From an uncultured Bacilli bacterium (lineage in GTDB: Bacteria > Bacillota_I > Bacilli_A > RF39 > UBA660): 38,905 bases of DNA. A program made the position numbers and the translations under genes. Below, piece by piece: positions 5,826 through 12,797 of the stretch. How positions within the stretch are numbered: the stretch's first letter is position 1; each line of letters begins with the position of its first letter. The notes beneath the pieces were generated by a model. The model did not search any database. It was not told the origin of the DNA and saw only the letters and a list, made by a program, of their open reading frames with translations. The DNA is taken from NCBI GenBank assembly GCA_947600335.1, contig CANQGB010000010.1, positions 1 through 38,905 on the forward strand, given 5' to 3'.

Positions 5826-6713
5826 ATGAAGCAAAAAGTACTCGAAATTATAAATGTATGCAATGATGGATTGTTTAAAGCCTTTTTTCGTGATATCAAA
5901 GTAAGAGAGATGGTGGCGACATTTGTAAGTAAAATATTACATATTGATAAAGAATTGATAAAAAGGGGAGAATTTCAGGGAGGAGAATTAATAAAGAAAA
6001 ATAAAAATGAAAAAGCAAAGACTTCCGATATAATAATAAAGCTAGAAAATGGCGATAGAATAATAATCGAAATGAATCAATTTCCTAGTAAGAATATCTT
6101 TGAAAAGAATACTAGTTATGGATTTTCGTTATTATCAGAAATAGTGCCAGTTGGGAGTAAAGATTATCCCAAGGTGTATATCATAAATATAGATTGTTTT
6201 AATAAGTTTAAAACAAAAAGCCCAATAATAAGGTTTAAATTAAGAGATGAAGAAGGAAATGAAGAGATAAATATTTATGAATCAGTACATGTAATAGTTG
6301 AAAATGTCTTAAGTGATGAATATAATGGAGATGAAGACATTAAAAAAGTAGTAAAATTATTAATGATGAAAGATATCAAGAAAATGAAAAAAGAATTTGC
6401 CAAGGAGGAAATGTATATGGCAGCAATAAGAAGAGTAGAAGAATTATCAACTGATCCAAATCATGTGGGATATTATAACTTAGAAGAAGCTCATAAACAA
6501 GATTTGTATGGGATGTGGGAAGCTGGAAAAGAAAATGGAATTGGAATAGGCCGAGAGCTTGGAATAAAAGATGGCATTGGTATTGGCCACCAAGAGGCAA
6601 CATTAATGATGATAAATAATATGCTATCTAAGAATTTTGATATGGAAACTATTTCTGAGATAGTTAATATGCCAGTACCGGAAATTAAAAAACTCCGAAA
6701 ATTAAAGAAATAA
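5826..6713 (+). CDS. Rpn/PDDEXK-type recombination-promoting nuclease, 295 aa
   Basis: It belongs by pattern to the PD-(D/E)XK 'Rpn family nuclease/putative transposase' group. The N-terminal 'NDGLFKAFFRD' corresponds to the family's D-x-x-F-K-x-x-F block. D68 in 'KTSDIIIKLENGD' and E82 in 'IIIEMNQ' fit the D...E-x-N/Q active site. The C-terminal part (from about residue 196) is a helical domain with a Gly-rich linker ('GIGIGRELGIKDGIGIG') and a terminal helix pair ending in 'PEIKKLRKLKK', usual for these proteins. AAGGAGG lies 8 nt before the ATG. Inside the gene, AAGGAGG at 6402-6408 precedes an in-frame ATG (codon 198), so the C-terminal domain can be made alone. In enteric Rpn proteins such intragenic short forms are reported to inhibit the toxic full-length nuclease. 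The domain is also duplicated downstream (6779-7087). Confidence 0.8.
   Translation: MKQKVLEIINVCNDGLFKAFFRDIKVREMVATFVSKILHIDKELIKRGEFQGGELIKKNKNEKAKTSDIIIKLENGDRIIIEMNQFPSKNIFEKNTSYGFSLLSEIVPVGSKDYPKVYIINIDCFNKFKTKSPIIRFKLRDEEGNEEINIYESVHVIVENVLSDEYNGDEDIKKVVKLLMMKDIKKMKKEFAKEEMYMAAIRRVEELSTDPNHVGYYNLEEAHKQDLYGMWEAGKENGIGIGRELGIKDGIGIGHQEATLMMINNMLSKNFDMETISEIVNMPVPEIKKLRKLKK
6417..6713 (+). CDS. Internal start: free C-terminal domain of the Rpn nuclease, 98 aa
   Basis: A perfect AAGGAGG (6402-6408) sits 8 nt before the in-frame ATG at 6417 (codon 198 of the full-length protein). The spacing is ideal, and better than at many gene starts in this window. The product would start MAAIRRVEELS and contain only the helical domain and the Gly-rich segment, without the D68/E82 active site. 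By analogy with the intragenic short proteins of enteric rpn genes (RpnS, which bind and block the long form) this could be a self-encoded antitoxin. A second ATG at 6411 is too close (2 nt) to the Shine-Dalgarno. Confidence 0.6.
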   Translation: MAAIRRVEELSTDPNHVGYYNLEEAHKQDLYGMWEAGKENGIGIGRELGIKDGIGIGHQEATLMMINNMLSKNFDMETISEIVNMPVPEIKKLRKLKK

Positions 6714-6778
6714 GAAATTAAGGTAATTTTAGTCTTTTGAAATATCTGATAAATGAATTTGCCAAGGAGGAAATGTAT

Positions 6779-7087
6779 ATGGCAGCAATAAGAAGAGTAG
6801 AAGAATTATCAACTGATCCAAATCATGTGGGATATTATAAGTTAGAAGAGGCTCATAAACAAGATTTATATGGGATGTGGGAAGCTGGAAAAGAAAATGG
6901 AATTGGAATAGGCCGAGAGCTTGGCATTGGTATTGGCCGGGAACAAGGAATAAAAGATGGGCAAATAATGCAACAAAAGGAAATGATAAACAATATGTTA
7001 GCTAAGAATTTCGATATGGAAACTATTTCTGAGATAGTTAATATGCCAGTACCGGAAATTAAAAAATTACAAAAATTAAAAAAATAA
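6779..7087 (+). CDS. Stand-alone duplicate of the Rpn C-terminal domain, 102 aa
   Basis: A second copy of the Rpn C-terminal domain, with the same AAGGAGG (6764-6770) and 8-nt spacing to ATG 6779. The frame is open further upstream to a TTG at 6737, but the Shine-Dalgarno fits 6779. The protein starts MAAIRRVEELS, is nearly identical to residues 198-295 of the nuclease, and carries a rearranged linker with an extra glycine repeat ('GIGIGRELGIGIGREQGIKD'). It has no catalytic domain. It lies 65 nt after the rpn stop with no terminator between, so it is probably co-transcribed. It may be an extra dose of inhibitor, or a fragment left by duplication. The intact frame despite the 12-nt change argues that it is translated. 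Confidence 0.7.
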   Translation: MAAIRRVEELSTDPNHVGYYKLEEAHKQDLYGMWEAGKENGIGIGRELGIGIGREQGIKDGQIMQQKEMINNMLAKNFDMETISEIVNMPVPEIKKLQKLKK

Positions 7088-7149
7088 GAAATTAAGGTAA
7101 TTTTAGTCTTTTAAATCTTTTGAGAGCATGACCTTTTTTGAATTTATAT

Positions 7150-7179
7150 ATTGATAAAGGTCTAAGCTTTTGATATACT
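7150..7179 (+). promoter_or_regulatory. Promoter of the repeat-protein gene
   Basis: TTGATA (7150-7155), 18-bp spacer, TATACT (7174-7179) with extended TGA. An inverted repeat GACCTTT (7131-7137) / AAAGGTC (7156-7162) brackets the -35. Confidence 0.6.
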
Positions 7180-7205
7180 AAATTATAGTAAGGAGAGTAG
7201 TTTCT

Positions 7206-9362
7206 ATGAATAACAACGATAATAATAAAGAAAAAAATAATGTTAGTGAAGACTTTCAAGAACAATATGATATTTTAATTGAAGAGGAAAAGGAAAAAGA
7301 GAAAAGAAAAAATTTTATTGTTTTTATAATATGTATTTTTGTTATAATTGTTTCGGTTTTAGTTTCTACTTATTCTTTTAGAGTAATTCATAATTTAAAA
7401 GCTAGTCAAAAATTAAAGTTAAATATAGATTTAAATAATGATGGTAAACCAGATTTAAACATTGATCTTGATAATGATGGGTCATGTGATGTAAACTGTG
7501 ATTATAATAATGATGAGAAGCCTGATACTAATTTAGATTATTATGGTGATAATATTCCAAGATTTAATATTGATCTTGATGGTGATGGTATTCCTGATGA
7601 AAATCTATTAAATTATGATGTTGATAAAGATGGCGTATGTGATTTAAACTGTGATACGAATAATGATGGTATACCAGATACAAATATTGATATGAATGGT
7701 GATGGTAAACCTAATTTGAATCTTGATACGGATAATGATGGAGTACCAGATTTAAATATTGATACTAAACATGATGGTAAACCAGATTTAAATGTTGATA
7801 CCAATAATGATGGAAAACCAGATTTAAATGTCGATACAGATAATGATGGAGTACCAGATTTGAATATTGACACTAAAGATGATGGTAAACCAAATGTTAA
7901 TGTTGACACGAATGATGATGGAAAGCCTGATATTAATATTGATACAAATGGTGATAATAAACCAGATATAAATATTGATGTAGATAATGATAATAAACCA
8001 GATGTTAATATTGATACAAATGGTGATGGTCAACCAGATTTAAATTTATCTGAACAAGATACGGATGGTAATTATGTATGTGATTTAAACTGTGATACGA
8101 ATAATGATAATATCCCGGATTTAAATGTTGATCTTAATGGTGATGGTAATGCCGATTTAAATATTGATACGAATAATGATAGAAAACCAGATGTTAATGT
8201 TGATACAAATGGTGATGGTAAAGCTGATTTGAATATTGATACGAATAATGATAGAAAACCAGATACCAATGTCGATACGAATAATGATGGTAAGCCAGAT
8301 ATAAATTTTGATATTAATCATGATGGAATCCCAGATGTTAATGTAGATACAAATGGTGATAAAATACCTGATAGTAATCTATCTAATCAAGATACAAATG
8401 GTGATAATGTATGCGATTTAAACTGTGATACGAATAATGATAATATCCCAGATTTAAATGTTGATCTTAATGGTAATGGTGATCCTGATTTAAATATTGA
8501 TACAAATGGTGATGGTAAACCGGATGTCAATGTCGATACTAAGGGTGATGGTAAACCAGATATCAATGTCGATGTTGATGGTAATGGTGTACCTGATTTG
8601 AACATTGATATTGATGGTGATGGTACCCCAGATGTTAACGTTGATACAACTGGTGATGGTACTCCAGATGGTAATACAACTAACCAAGATACTGATGGTG
8701 ATGGTGTTTGTGATTTAAACTGTGATACTAATGAAGATGGAAAGCCAGATATAAATATTGATGTAGATAATGATGGTAAACCAGATTTAAATATTGATAC
8801 TAATGATGATCAACTACCAGATATTAATATTGATACTAATGATAATGGAATACCAGATGTTAACGTAGATTTAACTAATGATAATTCTCCAGATGTAAGT
8901 ATCGATTCTGATGGTGATGGTGTTTGTGATACTGATTGCCGGGATGAAAATTCTATTGGTGAAATAAAACCGCCAGCTAGTGGTGATATTATAGTTTATC
9001 TATCTTATAGTAAGGGTGTTGGAGCTACTTATATTGAACCAGGTTGGAGTGGAACGCAAGAATTTAATTTAGAAAATAATTCAGATTTTACTGTAGCATA
9101 TAATTTAAATTGGAGTAAAGTTACTAATACTTTTAGTGCTAATGGTGGATTTGTATTTAGTCTAAAAAGAGATGGTGAAACTTTATTAAGTGAGTTAGAG
9201 GCTCCTAGTGAGGATTCAAGCTTGATGAATCATATTATTCTACCACCTCATACAACTCATCACTATCAAATATTATATGAATTTAAAGAAACTGGAGAAA
9301 ATCAAAATATTGATCAAGGAAAACACTTTAATGCAAAAATAACCGCTGAATTAATAAATTAA
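7206..9362 (+). CDS. Giant Asp/Asn/Gly-repeat surface protein with TasA-like C-terminal domain, 718 aa
   Basis: Residues 1-37 are charged and cytoplasmic-like, followed by an uncleaved-looking transmembrane helix (about 38-58). From about residue 75 to 585 the chain is some 40 repeats of 12 residues of the type 'NIDTNNDGKPDL', close to thrombospondin type 3/EF-hand-loop calcium-binding repeats (D-x-N-x-D-G-x-x-D). Six 'CDLNC'-type Cys pairs (near residues 95, 143, 290, 401, 500 and 573) interrupt the array and could be disulfide staples. Residues about 590-718 form a beta domain with 'EPGWSGTQEFNLENNSDFTV' and 'PPHTTHHYQILYEF', matching the strand pattern of the small TasA-like protein at 28523. 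This suggests a long calcium-stiffened stalk carrying a fibre subunit head, anchored as a type II membrane protein. AAGGAGAG lies about 10 nt upstream. It precedes sipW, but the first helix lacks an obvious SipW cleavage motif. Confidence 0.75.
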   Translation: MNNNDNNKEKNNVSEDFQEQYDILIEEEKEKEKRKNFIVFIICIFVIIVSVLVSTYSFRVIHNLKASQKLKLNIDLNNDGKPDLNIDLDNDGSCDVNCDYNNDEKPDTNLDYYGDNIPRFNIDLDGDGIPDENLLNYDVDKDGVCDLNCDTNNDGIPDTNIDMNGDGKPNLNLDTDNDGVPDLNIDTKHDGKPDLNVDTNNDGKPDLNVDTDNDGVPDLNIDTKDDGKPNVNVDTNDDGKPDINIDTNGDNKPDINIDVDNDNKPDVNIDTNGDGQPDLNLSEQDTDGNYVCDLNCDTNNDNIPDLNVDLNGDGNADLNIDTNNDRKPDVNVDTNGDGKADLNIDTNNDRKPDTNVDTNNDGKPDINFDINHDGIPDVNVDTNGDKIPDSNLSNQDTNGDNVCDLNCDTNNDNIPDLNVDLNGNGDPDLNIDTNGDGKPDVNVDTKGDGKPDINVDVDGNGVPDLNIDIDGDGTPDVNVDTTGDGTPDGNTTNQDTDGDGVCDLNCDTNEDGKPDINIDVDNDGKPDLNIDTNDDQLPDINIDTNDNGIPDVNVDLTNDNSPDVSIDSDGDGVCDTDCRDENSIGEIKPPASGDIIVYLSYSKGVGATYIEPGWSGTQEFNLENNSDFTVAYNLNWSKVTNTFSANGGFVFSLKRDGETLLSELEAPSEDSSLMNHIILPPHTTHHYQILYEFKETGENQNIDQGKHFNAKITAELIN
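7420..8960 (+). repeat. 36-bp coding tandem repeats (12-aa Asp/Asn/Gly units)
   Basis: Roughly 40 imperfect 36-nt units, each with the core AATGATGGTAAACCAGAT or variants. The period is kept in frame, and larger blocks recur around each 'TGTGATTTAAACTGTGATAC' Cys-pair segment (about 7640, 8080, 8410, 8710). In-frame slippage or recombination would change stalk length without breaking the gene. The complementary strand is open as well because of the repeat, producing spurious ORFs. Confidence 0.9.
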
Positions 9363-9372
9363 ATAGTAAAAG

Positions 9373-9394
9373 ACTCATAAAAATGAGTTTTTTT
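9373..9394 (+). terminator. Terminator of the repeat-protein gene
   Basis: ACTCAT, loop AAAA, ATGAGT, then seven T. Confidence 0.8.
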
Positions 9395-9418
9395 ATTATA
9401 ATTTTTACTAAGTGGGTA

Positions 9419-9447
9419 TTGTATTTTTGGCTTATGTATTTTATAAT
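9419..9447 (+). promoter_or_regulatory. Promoter of sipW
   Basis: TTGTAT (9419-9424), 17-bp spacer, TATAAT (9442-9447). Confidence 0.7.
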
Positions 9448-9474
9448 TAAAAAGAATAGAGAGGGCTGTGGCAA

Positions 9475-10329
9475 ATGAAACCAAAACAAAACTATAGTGG
9501 CATTAAGGGTAAAGCCAAATTTATTACTACAGCCATTTCTTGGAGTCTTTTAATTATCTTAATATTAGTAGCATCTTTTTTAGCTTACTATTTAATAAGT
9601 ACTAGAATTTATGCTCAAAAAGGGGAAAAATATGAGCCATATGTAGCTTTATATAATGTTATAACGCAAAGTATGGTTCCTAATATTAATCCCCAAGATG
9701 TTGTTTTAACTGTCAAAGTTAAGAATCCTGATGATATAAAAATAGGGGATGTTATTACTTTTTATTCAACTAGTTCTATTTCTATGGGAAAAATTATAAC
9801 ACATAGAGTTGTAGAGTTGGTTACTACAGATAATGGTGTTGCTTATCGAACTAAAGGAGATTTTAATACAGCACCTGATACATCACCAGCTGAATTTCAT
9901 AATGTAATTGGTAAAGTTGTTTTAAGAATTCCCCAATTAGGGAGAGTACAAAGTTTATTAGCTAGTAAAGGGGGATGGTTAATATTAATTGTTATTCCAG
10001 CCTTAGCAGTTATAATTTCCGATATATTAAAGTTGTTTCATTTAACAGACATTAAGAAAAAAGTAACTGTTATTGAACAAAGAGAAGAACAAGAAAGAAA
10101 ATTACAAGAAACTAAAGAAGAAGAAAGAAAAAAAGAACTGCGAAAAAAATTAAAACTGGAAACTAGCATTTATGAACCAGATCCAATTGAGGTAAATAAA
10201 CCAACAAGAATAGTGATTGGAGAATCAGTAGTAAATATTAATAAAGATGATATTGATGATAATCAAGTAGATAAGAAGAAAAAGAAAAAATCTAATAAGA
10301 AAAATAAAAAGAAAAATTTGCCAAACTAA
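9475..10329 (+). CDS. sipW: SipW-type (ER/archaeal-class) signal peptidase I, 284 aa
   Basis: It has an N-terminal transmembrane helix (about 20-42), then the signal peptidase core: 'TQSMVPNINPQDVV' with the nucleophile Ser, 'IITHRVVEL' with the His that replaces Lys in the ER/SipW class, and 'RTKGDFNTAPD' with the conserved Asp. A second membrane helix spans about residues 164-186. SipW cuts the special signal peptides of TasA/CalY-family proteins, and at least four candidate substrates lie in this window. Unlike typical SipW, it has a tail of about 95 residues after the second helix. The tail is first an Arg/Glu-rich coiled-coil-like stretch, then a Lys-rich end, and is predicted to be cytoplasmic. 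In B. subtilis SipW the cytoplasmic end has a separate regulatory role in biofilm formation, so this tail may too. GAGAGGG lies about 10 nt upstream. Confidence 0.85.
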   Translation: MKPKQNYSGIKGKAKFITTAISWSLLIILILVASFLAYYLISTRIYAQKGEKYEPYVALYNVITQSMVPNINPQDVVLTVKVKNPDDIKIGDVITFYSTSSISMGKIITHRVVELVTTDNGVAYRTKGDFNTAPDTSPAEFHNVIGKVVLRIPQLGRVQSLLASKGGWLILIVIPALAVIISDILKLFHLTDIKKKVTVIEQREEQERKLQETKEEERKKELRKKLKLETSIYEPDPIEVNKPTRIVIGESVVNINKDDIDDNQVDKKKKKKSNKKNKKKNLPN

Positions 10330-10346
10330 AAAAATAGTGCTATAAT
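10318..10346 (+). promoter_or_regulatory. Strong promoter inside the 3' end of sipW
   Basis: TTGCCA (10318-10323), 17-bp spacer, TATAAT (10341-10346) with extended TGC. Transcription would start near 10353, leaving only a leader of about 20 nt before the TTG start of the next gene. Confidence 0.8.
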
Positions 10347-10373
10347 ACCCACTCAACATGAGGGGGTATTTTT
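10344..10373 (+). terminator. Terminator hairpin overlapping the promoter and sequestering the next Shine-Dalgarno
   Basis: AATACCC-A-CTC, loop AACAT, GAG-G-GGGTATT, then TTTT: a 10-bp stem with one mismatch. The 5' arm overlaps the -10 box and the 3' arm contains the GAGGGGG ribosome site. Only transcripts coming from sipW can form it; those started at the internal promoter lack the 5' arm. Confidence 0.65.
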
Positions 10374-10374
10374 G

Positions 10375-10908
10375 TTGAAGGAAATAAATAAATTAATAAT
10401 AGCTAAAATTGCCCAGATAAATGTGATAATTTTGTTTTTAATTTTCTCTTTTCCAATATGGAAACATATTCATCAAGAGCAAGAAATAGCTGATACGGTG
10501 GCTTTAACTGGATATACTTTTATTGAAGAAAAGAATCCAATTAATTATGTCATGTATCCAATGTCAGATGAAAAAGCCATAAGTTCATTAAAGCCATGTC
10601 ATTTAACGGTTAAGAATGATTTAAAAGAAGATATTGATTATACTTTGGCTTTAAGTATATCAAAAGAATCAACAATGAATTTAAATAATTTAAATATTCT
10701 AATTAATGATCGAGTAGATAAATTAACTAATTTAAAATGTGTAGAAGAGTATGATTACATTTATTTTATTTTGGATAATGATAATTTAATTAATCAAAAG
10801 AATGAATATGATGTTATTTTTTGGTTAAATGAAGATACAAGTGATTTAGCAATGGAGCAAGAATTAATTTTTTCTTTTGAAATAATAGATAATAGTATTA
10901 AAAGTTAA
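10375..10908 (+). CDS. TapA-like accessory protein with N-terminal membrane helix, 177 aa
   Basis: An N-terminal hydrophobic segment (about residues 12-30) is followed by an exported beta-rich domain: 'PCHLTVKNDLKEDIDYTLAL' is the N-x-x-x-x-x-x-Y strand pair seen in TasA/TapA-fold proteins, and 'YDVIFWLNED' plus the terminal 'LIFSFEII' resemble the closing strands. There are two Cys residues (in 'KPCHL' and 'LKCVEE'). In B. subtilis, tapA, sipW and tasA form one operon, and this gene directly follows sipW, so a fibre-assembly role is plausible but inferred. There is no ATG: TTG at 10372 or 10375 is used, with GAGGGGG 5 or 8 nt upstream, favouring 10375. It has its own promoter within sipW and a terminator at 10909. 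Confidence 0.6.
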   Translation: MKEINKLIIAKIAQINVIILFLIFSFPIWKHIHQEQEIADTVALTGYTFIEEKNPINYVMYPMSDEKAISSLKPCHLTVKNDLKEDIDYTLALSISKESTMNLNNLNILINDRVDKLTNLKCVEEYDYIYFILDNDNLINQKNEYDVIFWLNEDTSDLAMEQELIFSFEIIDNSIKS

Positions 10909-10940
10909 ATTCAGGAACTGATAAAGACCTGAGTTTTTTT
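10909..10940 (+). terminator. Terminator of the TapA-like gene
   Basis: ATTCAGG, 12-nt loop, CCTGAGT, then six T. A 7-bp stem with one G-U pair. Confidence 0.75.
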
Positions 10941-11086
10941 GTTTACATGTCGAGATAAGTCAAAAAAACTAAAAAAATGTAAATTTGACATTGATATTAT
11001 AAAGGTTAAATGTTACACAAATTTTTCCATTAAAATATCTTGTAAAAAAGCTATACTTCGTGGTAATATATAGTTATGGTGATAAT

Positions 11087-12442
11087 ATGAACTATAAGAG
11101 GATTTTTAAAAGAGAAACGAAAGTCATTGTTTATGTCGTTATAGCTTTAACTATAGTTTTGATTGGGTCCAGTTATGCGTTAGTTTTTCAAGTAAAAAAT
11201 AACAATGCTAATCAAGTAGTACAAGCTGGTGGATTAGAGGTAACTTATTCAACTACTAATACTATTTCTTCTAATTCTTGTTTGGTTCCAAAAGCTGATG
11301 ATGAAACATCGGGTGGCTGTTCTTTTGAATTTACAGTTACAAATAAAGGTAATTTACCTTCAGCATATACGGTTTCCATTTCAAACATTACTGTTAGTGG
11401 AAAGACATTAATGGATTGGAAATACATTAAATATACTTTAACAAGAAAGTTAGGTACTACTACATCTACAGTGGCAAGTAATAAATTATTAAGTTCAGTA
11501 CCTACGACTAATAGTAAAAGAGTGTTAGATACAAATTCTTTGGCTCTTAGTCAAGCAGTTACTTATACATTTAAGTTTTGGATAATTGATGATGCTCCAC
11601 CTTCAGTAATTAAGCAATATGTTAGTTTGAATATTAATGTAGATAATACAGTTGATGAAGCAAAAGCCGCGACAGTATCATTGTCAGCAATGTCAGGTCA
11701 AAAGGGTTTATTTGAAATTAAAGATATATCTCCAAAAATATCAACTTATAGTAATAATACAACTACTACGGATGAGAAAAAAGAATATCGTTATACCGGA
11801 AGCAATCCAGATAATTATGTATATTTCAATTGTCAAAACGTAGCAAATTTGGAAACTTGTGAAAAATGGCGGATTTTAGGAGTTTATAATGTTCCTTTTA
11901 ATAATACGATAGAAACTAGATTAAAAATAGTTAATATGGATAGTAACATAACTAAAGCTTGGGATTCGACAAGTAATAAATATGATGCTTCGGCAATAAA
12001 GAAATATTTAAATGAAGAATATTTTAATAGTTTAAGTGAGTCAGCAAGAAATTTTGTAACTAATGCTCAATATACAACTAATGTTGTTACTGATAAAAAT
12101 ATAATGGCTAAAGATTTATTAGTTAATGAACAAGAAAGCGATGATAAAATTAGTACAAGAGTTGGGTTAATGAGTTTAAGTGATTATGCTTTAGCTAGTG
12201 GTGAGGAAATAACCTTAGAAAATACTGAACAATTAAATGCTAGTTGGTTACATAAAGGCGCTAATGAATGGTTAATAAATCCAAATGCTGATAATCAAGT
12301 ATATGCCATAAATGCGGATGGTACAATCGGAACTAGTCTACCTAGTGAAGAGAAATTAATTCGACCAGTAGTTTATTTAAATAGTGATGTTACATTTGTT
12401 TCAGGTTCTGGAACATTTGATGATCCTTATATTTTAAAGTAA
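11087..12442 (+). CDS. TasA-like domain fused to a DUF6273-like domain, surface protein, 451 aa
   Basis: It begins MNYKRIFKRETK, then a membrane/signal segment ending 'VLIGSSYALVFQV', a SipW-class-like junction. Residues about 40-190 are a TasA-like beta-sandwich with a Cys pair ('SNSCLVP', 'SGGCSFEFTVTNKGNLPSAY'). Residues about 210-451 form a different domain: 'YVYFNCQN..CEKWRILG', 'TKAWDSTSNKYDASAIKKYL', 'VGLMSLSDYALASG', 'ANEWLINPNA', 'IRPVVYLNSDVTF' and 'GTFDDPYIL'. This pattern resembles the DUF6273-type W-R-L/L-N/R-P-V domain common in surface proteins of uncultured gut Bacillota. Its function is unknown (possibly carbohydrate or matrix binding). ATG 11087 is chosen over GTG 11060 because GGTGAT precedes it and the signal is then properly placed. 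It probably decorates or caps the fibre. Confidence 0.65.
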   Translation: MNYKRIFKRETKVIVYVVIALTIVLIGSSYALVFQVKNNNANQVVQAGGLEVTYSTTNTISSNSCLVPKADDETSGGCSFEFTVTNKGNLPSAYTVSISNITVSGKTLMDWKYIKYTLTRKLGTTTSTVASNKLLSSVPTTNSKRVLDTNSLALSQAVTYTFKFWIIDDAPPSVIKQYVSLNINVDNTVDEAKAATVSLSAMSGQKGLFEIKDISPKISTYSNNTTTTDEKKEYRYTGSNPDNYVYFNCQNVANLETCEKWRILGVYNVPFNNTIETRLKIVNMDSNITKAWDSTSNKYDASAIKKYLNEEYFNSLSESARNFVTNAQYTTNVVTDKNIMAKDLLVNEQESDDKISTRVGLMSLSDYALASGEEITLENTEQLNASWLHKGANEWLINPNADNQVYAINADGTIGTSLPSEEKLIRPVVYLNSDVTFVSGSGTFDDPYILK

Positions 12443-12462
12443 TAGCCTTAGGGCTATTTTTT
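12440..12462 (+). terminator. Terminator of the TasA/DUF6273-like gene
   Basis: AATAGCC, loop TTAG, GGCTATT, then a T-run. The next gene starts about 20 nt later, so some read-through is likely. Confidence 0.75.
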
Positions 12463-12479
12463 TACGAAAGGAAATATTT

Positions 12480-12797
12480 ATGAAAGAATATTTAAAAAAT
12501 TATGTTTTAAAAGTAGAAATGTTGGTAAATGAAAAATTATCAGCTAATGAGATAGAGAATATTAAAACTAAAATTATGTTTTTTCAACATGAGAGATTAA
12601 TTCATTTATTAGTAACTCTGACCTTTTGTTTATTTACGTTAATATTTATGGTCTTAGGAATGGTATCGTTAGTGTTTTTAATTCCATTTGCGATTTTAAT
12701 AGTATTTGATATATTTTATATTATTCATTATTTCTTTTTAGAAAATAGTGTTCAATATTTATATAAATTGTATGACAAAATATTATCTAACAATTAA
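12480..12797 (+). CDS. Small two-helix membrane protein, 105 aa
   Basis: The N-terminal third is charged and helical ('LSANEIENIKTKIMFFQHER'), followed by two adjacent transmembrane helices (about residues 40-60 and 62-85) and a short polar C-terminus. Both ends should be on the same side of the membrane, probably the cytoplasm. AAAGGA lies 8 nt upstream. It follows the TasA/DUF6273-like gene through a terminator and may be the last member of the fibre locus. No known family recognised; an assembly partner or a small regulator would both fit. Confidence 0.6.
   Translation: MKEYLKNYVLKVEMLVNEKLSANEIENIKTKIMFFQHERLIHLLVTLTFCLFTLIFMVLGMVSLVFLIPFAILIVFDIFYIIHYFFLENSVQYLYKLYDKILSNN

Larger units (their letters stand above)
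6393..7112 (+). repeat. Partial tandem duplication of the rpn 3' end
   Basis: Copy 1 is 6393-6738 and copy 2 is 6755-7112, separated by 16 nt. Both start at GAATTTGCCAAGGAGG and run through the stop codon to the same 3' flank (AAGGTAATTTTAGTC). The offset is 362 nt at the start and 374 nt at the end, so copy 2 is 12 nt longer, the change lying in the Gly-rich linker. Outside that linker the copies differ at only a few bases by eye, so the event looks recent or is maintained by conversion. Confidence 0.9.

Noticed and set aside
5826-7112. Insertion sequence carrying the Rpn ('putative transposase') gene
   Set aside because: No terminal inverted repeats or target-site duplications could be seen around it; current knowledge treats these proteins as nucleases rather than typical IS transposases.
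7613-8687. Several minus-strand open frames across the repeat protein
   Set aside because: They mirror the 36-bp repeats (Phe/Lys/Ser-Gly or Ile/Asn-rich translations) and have no start signals; an artefact of the periodic sequence.
7420-8960. Possible CRISPR array from regular 36-bp repeats
   Set aside because: The repeats are contiguous, in frame and protein-coding, without unique spacers; no cas genes are present.
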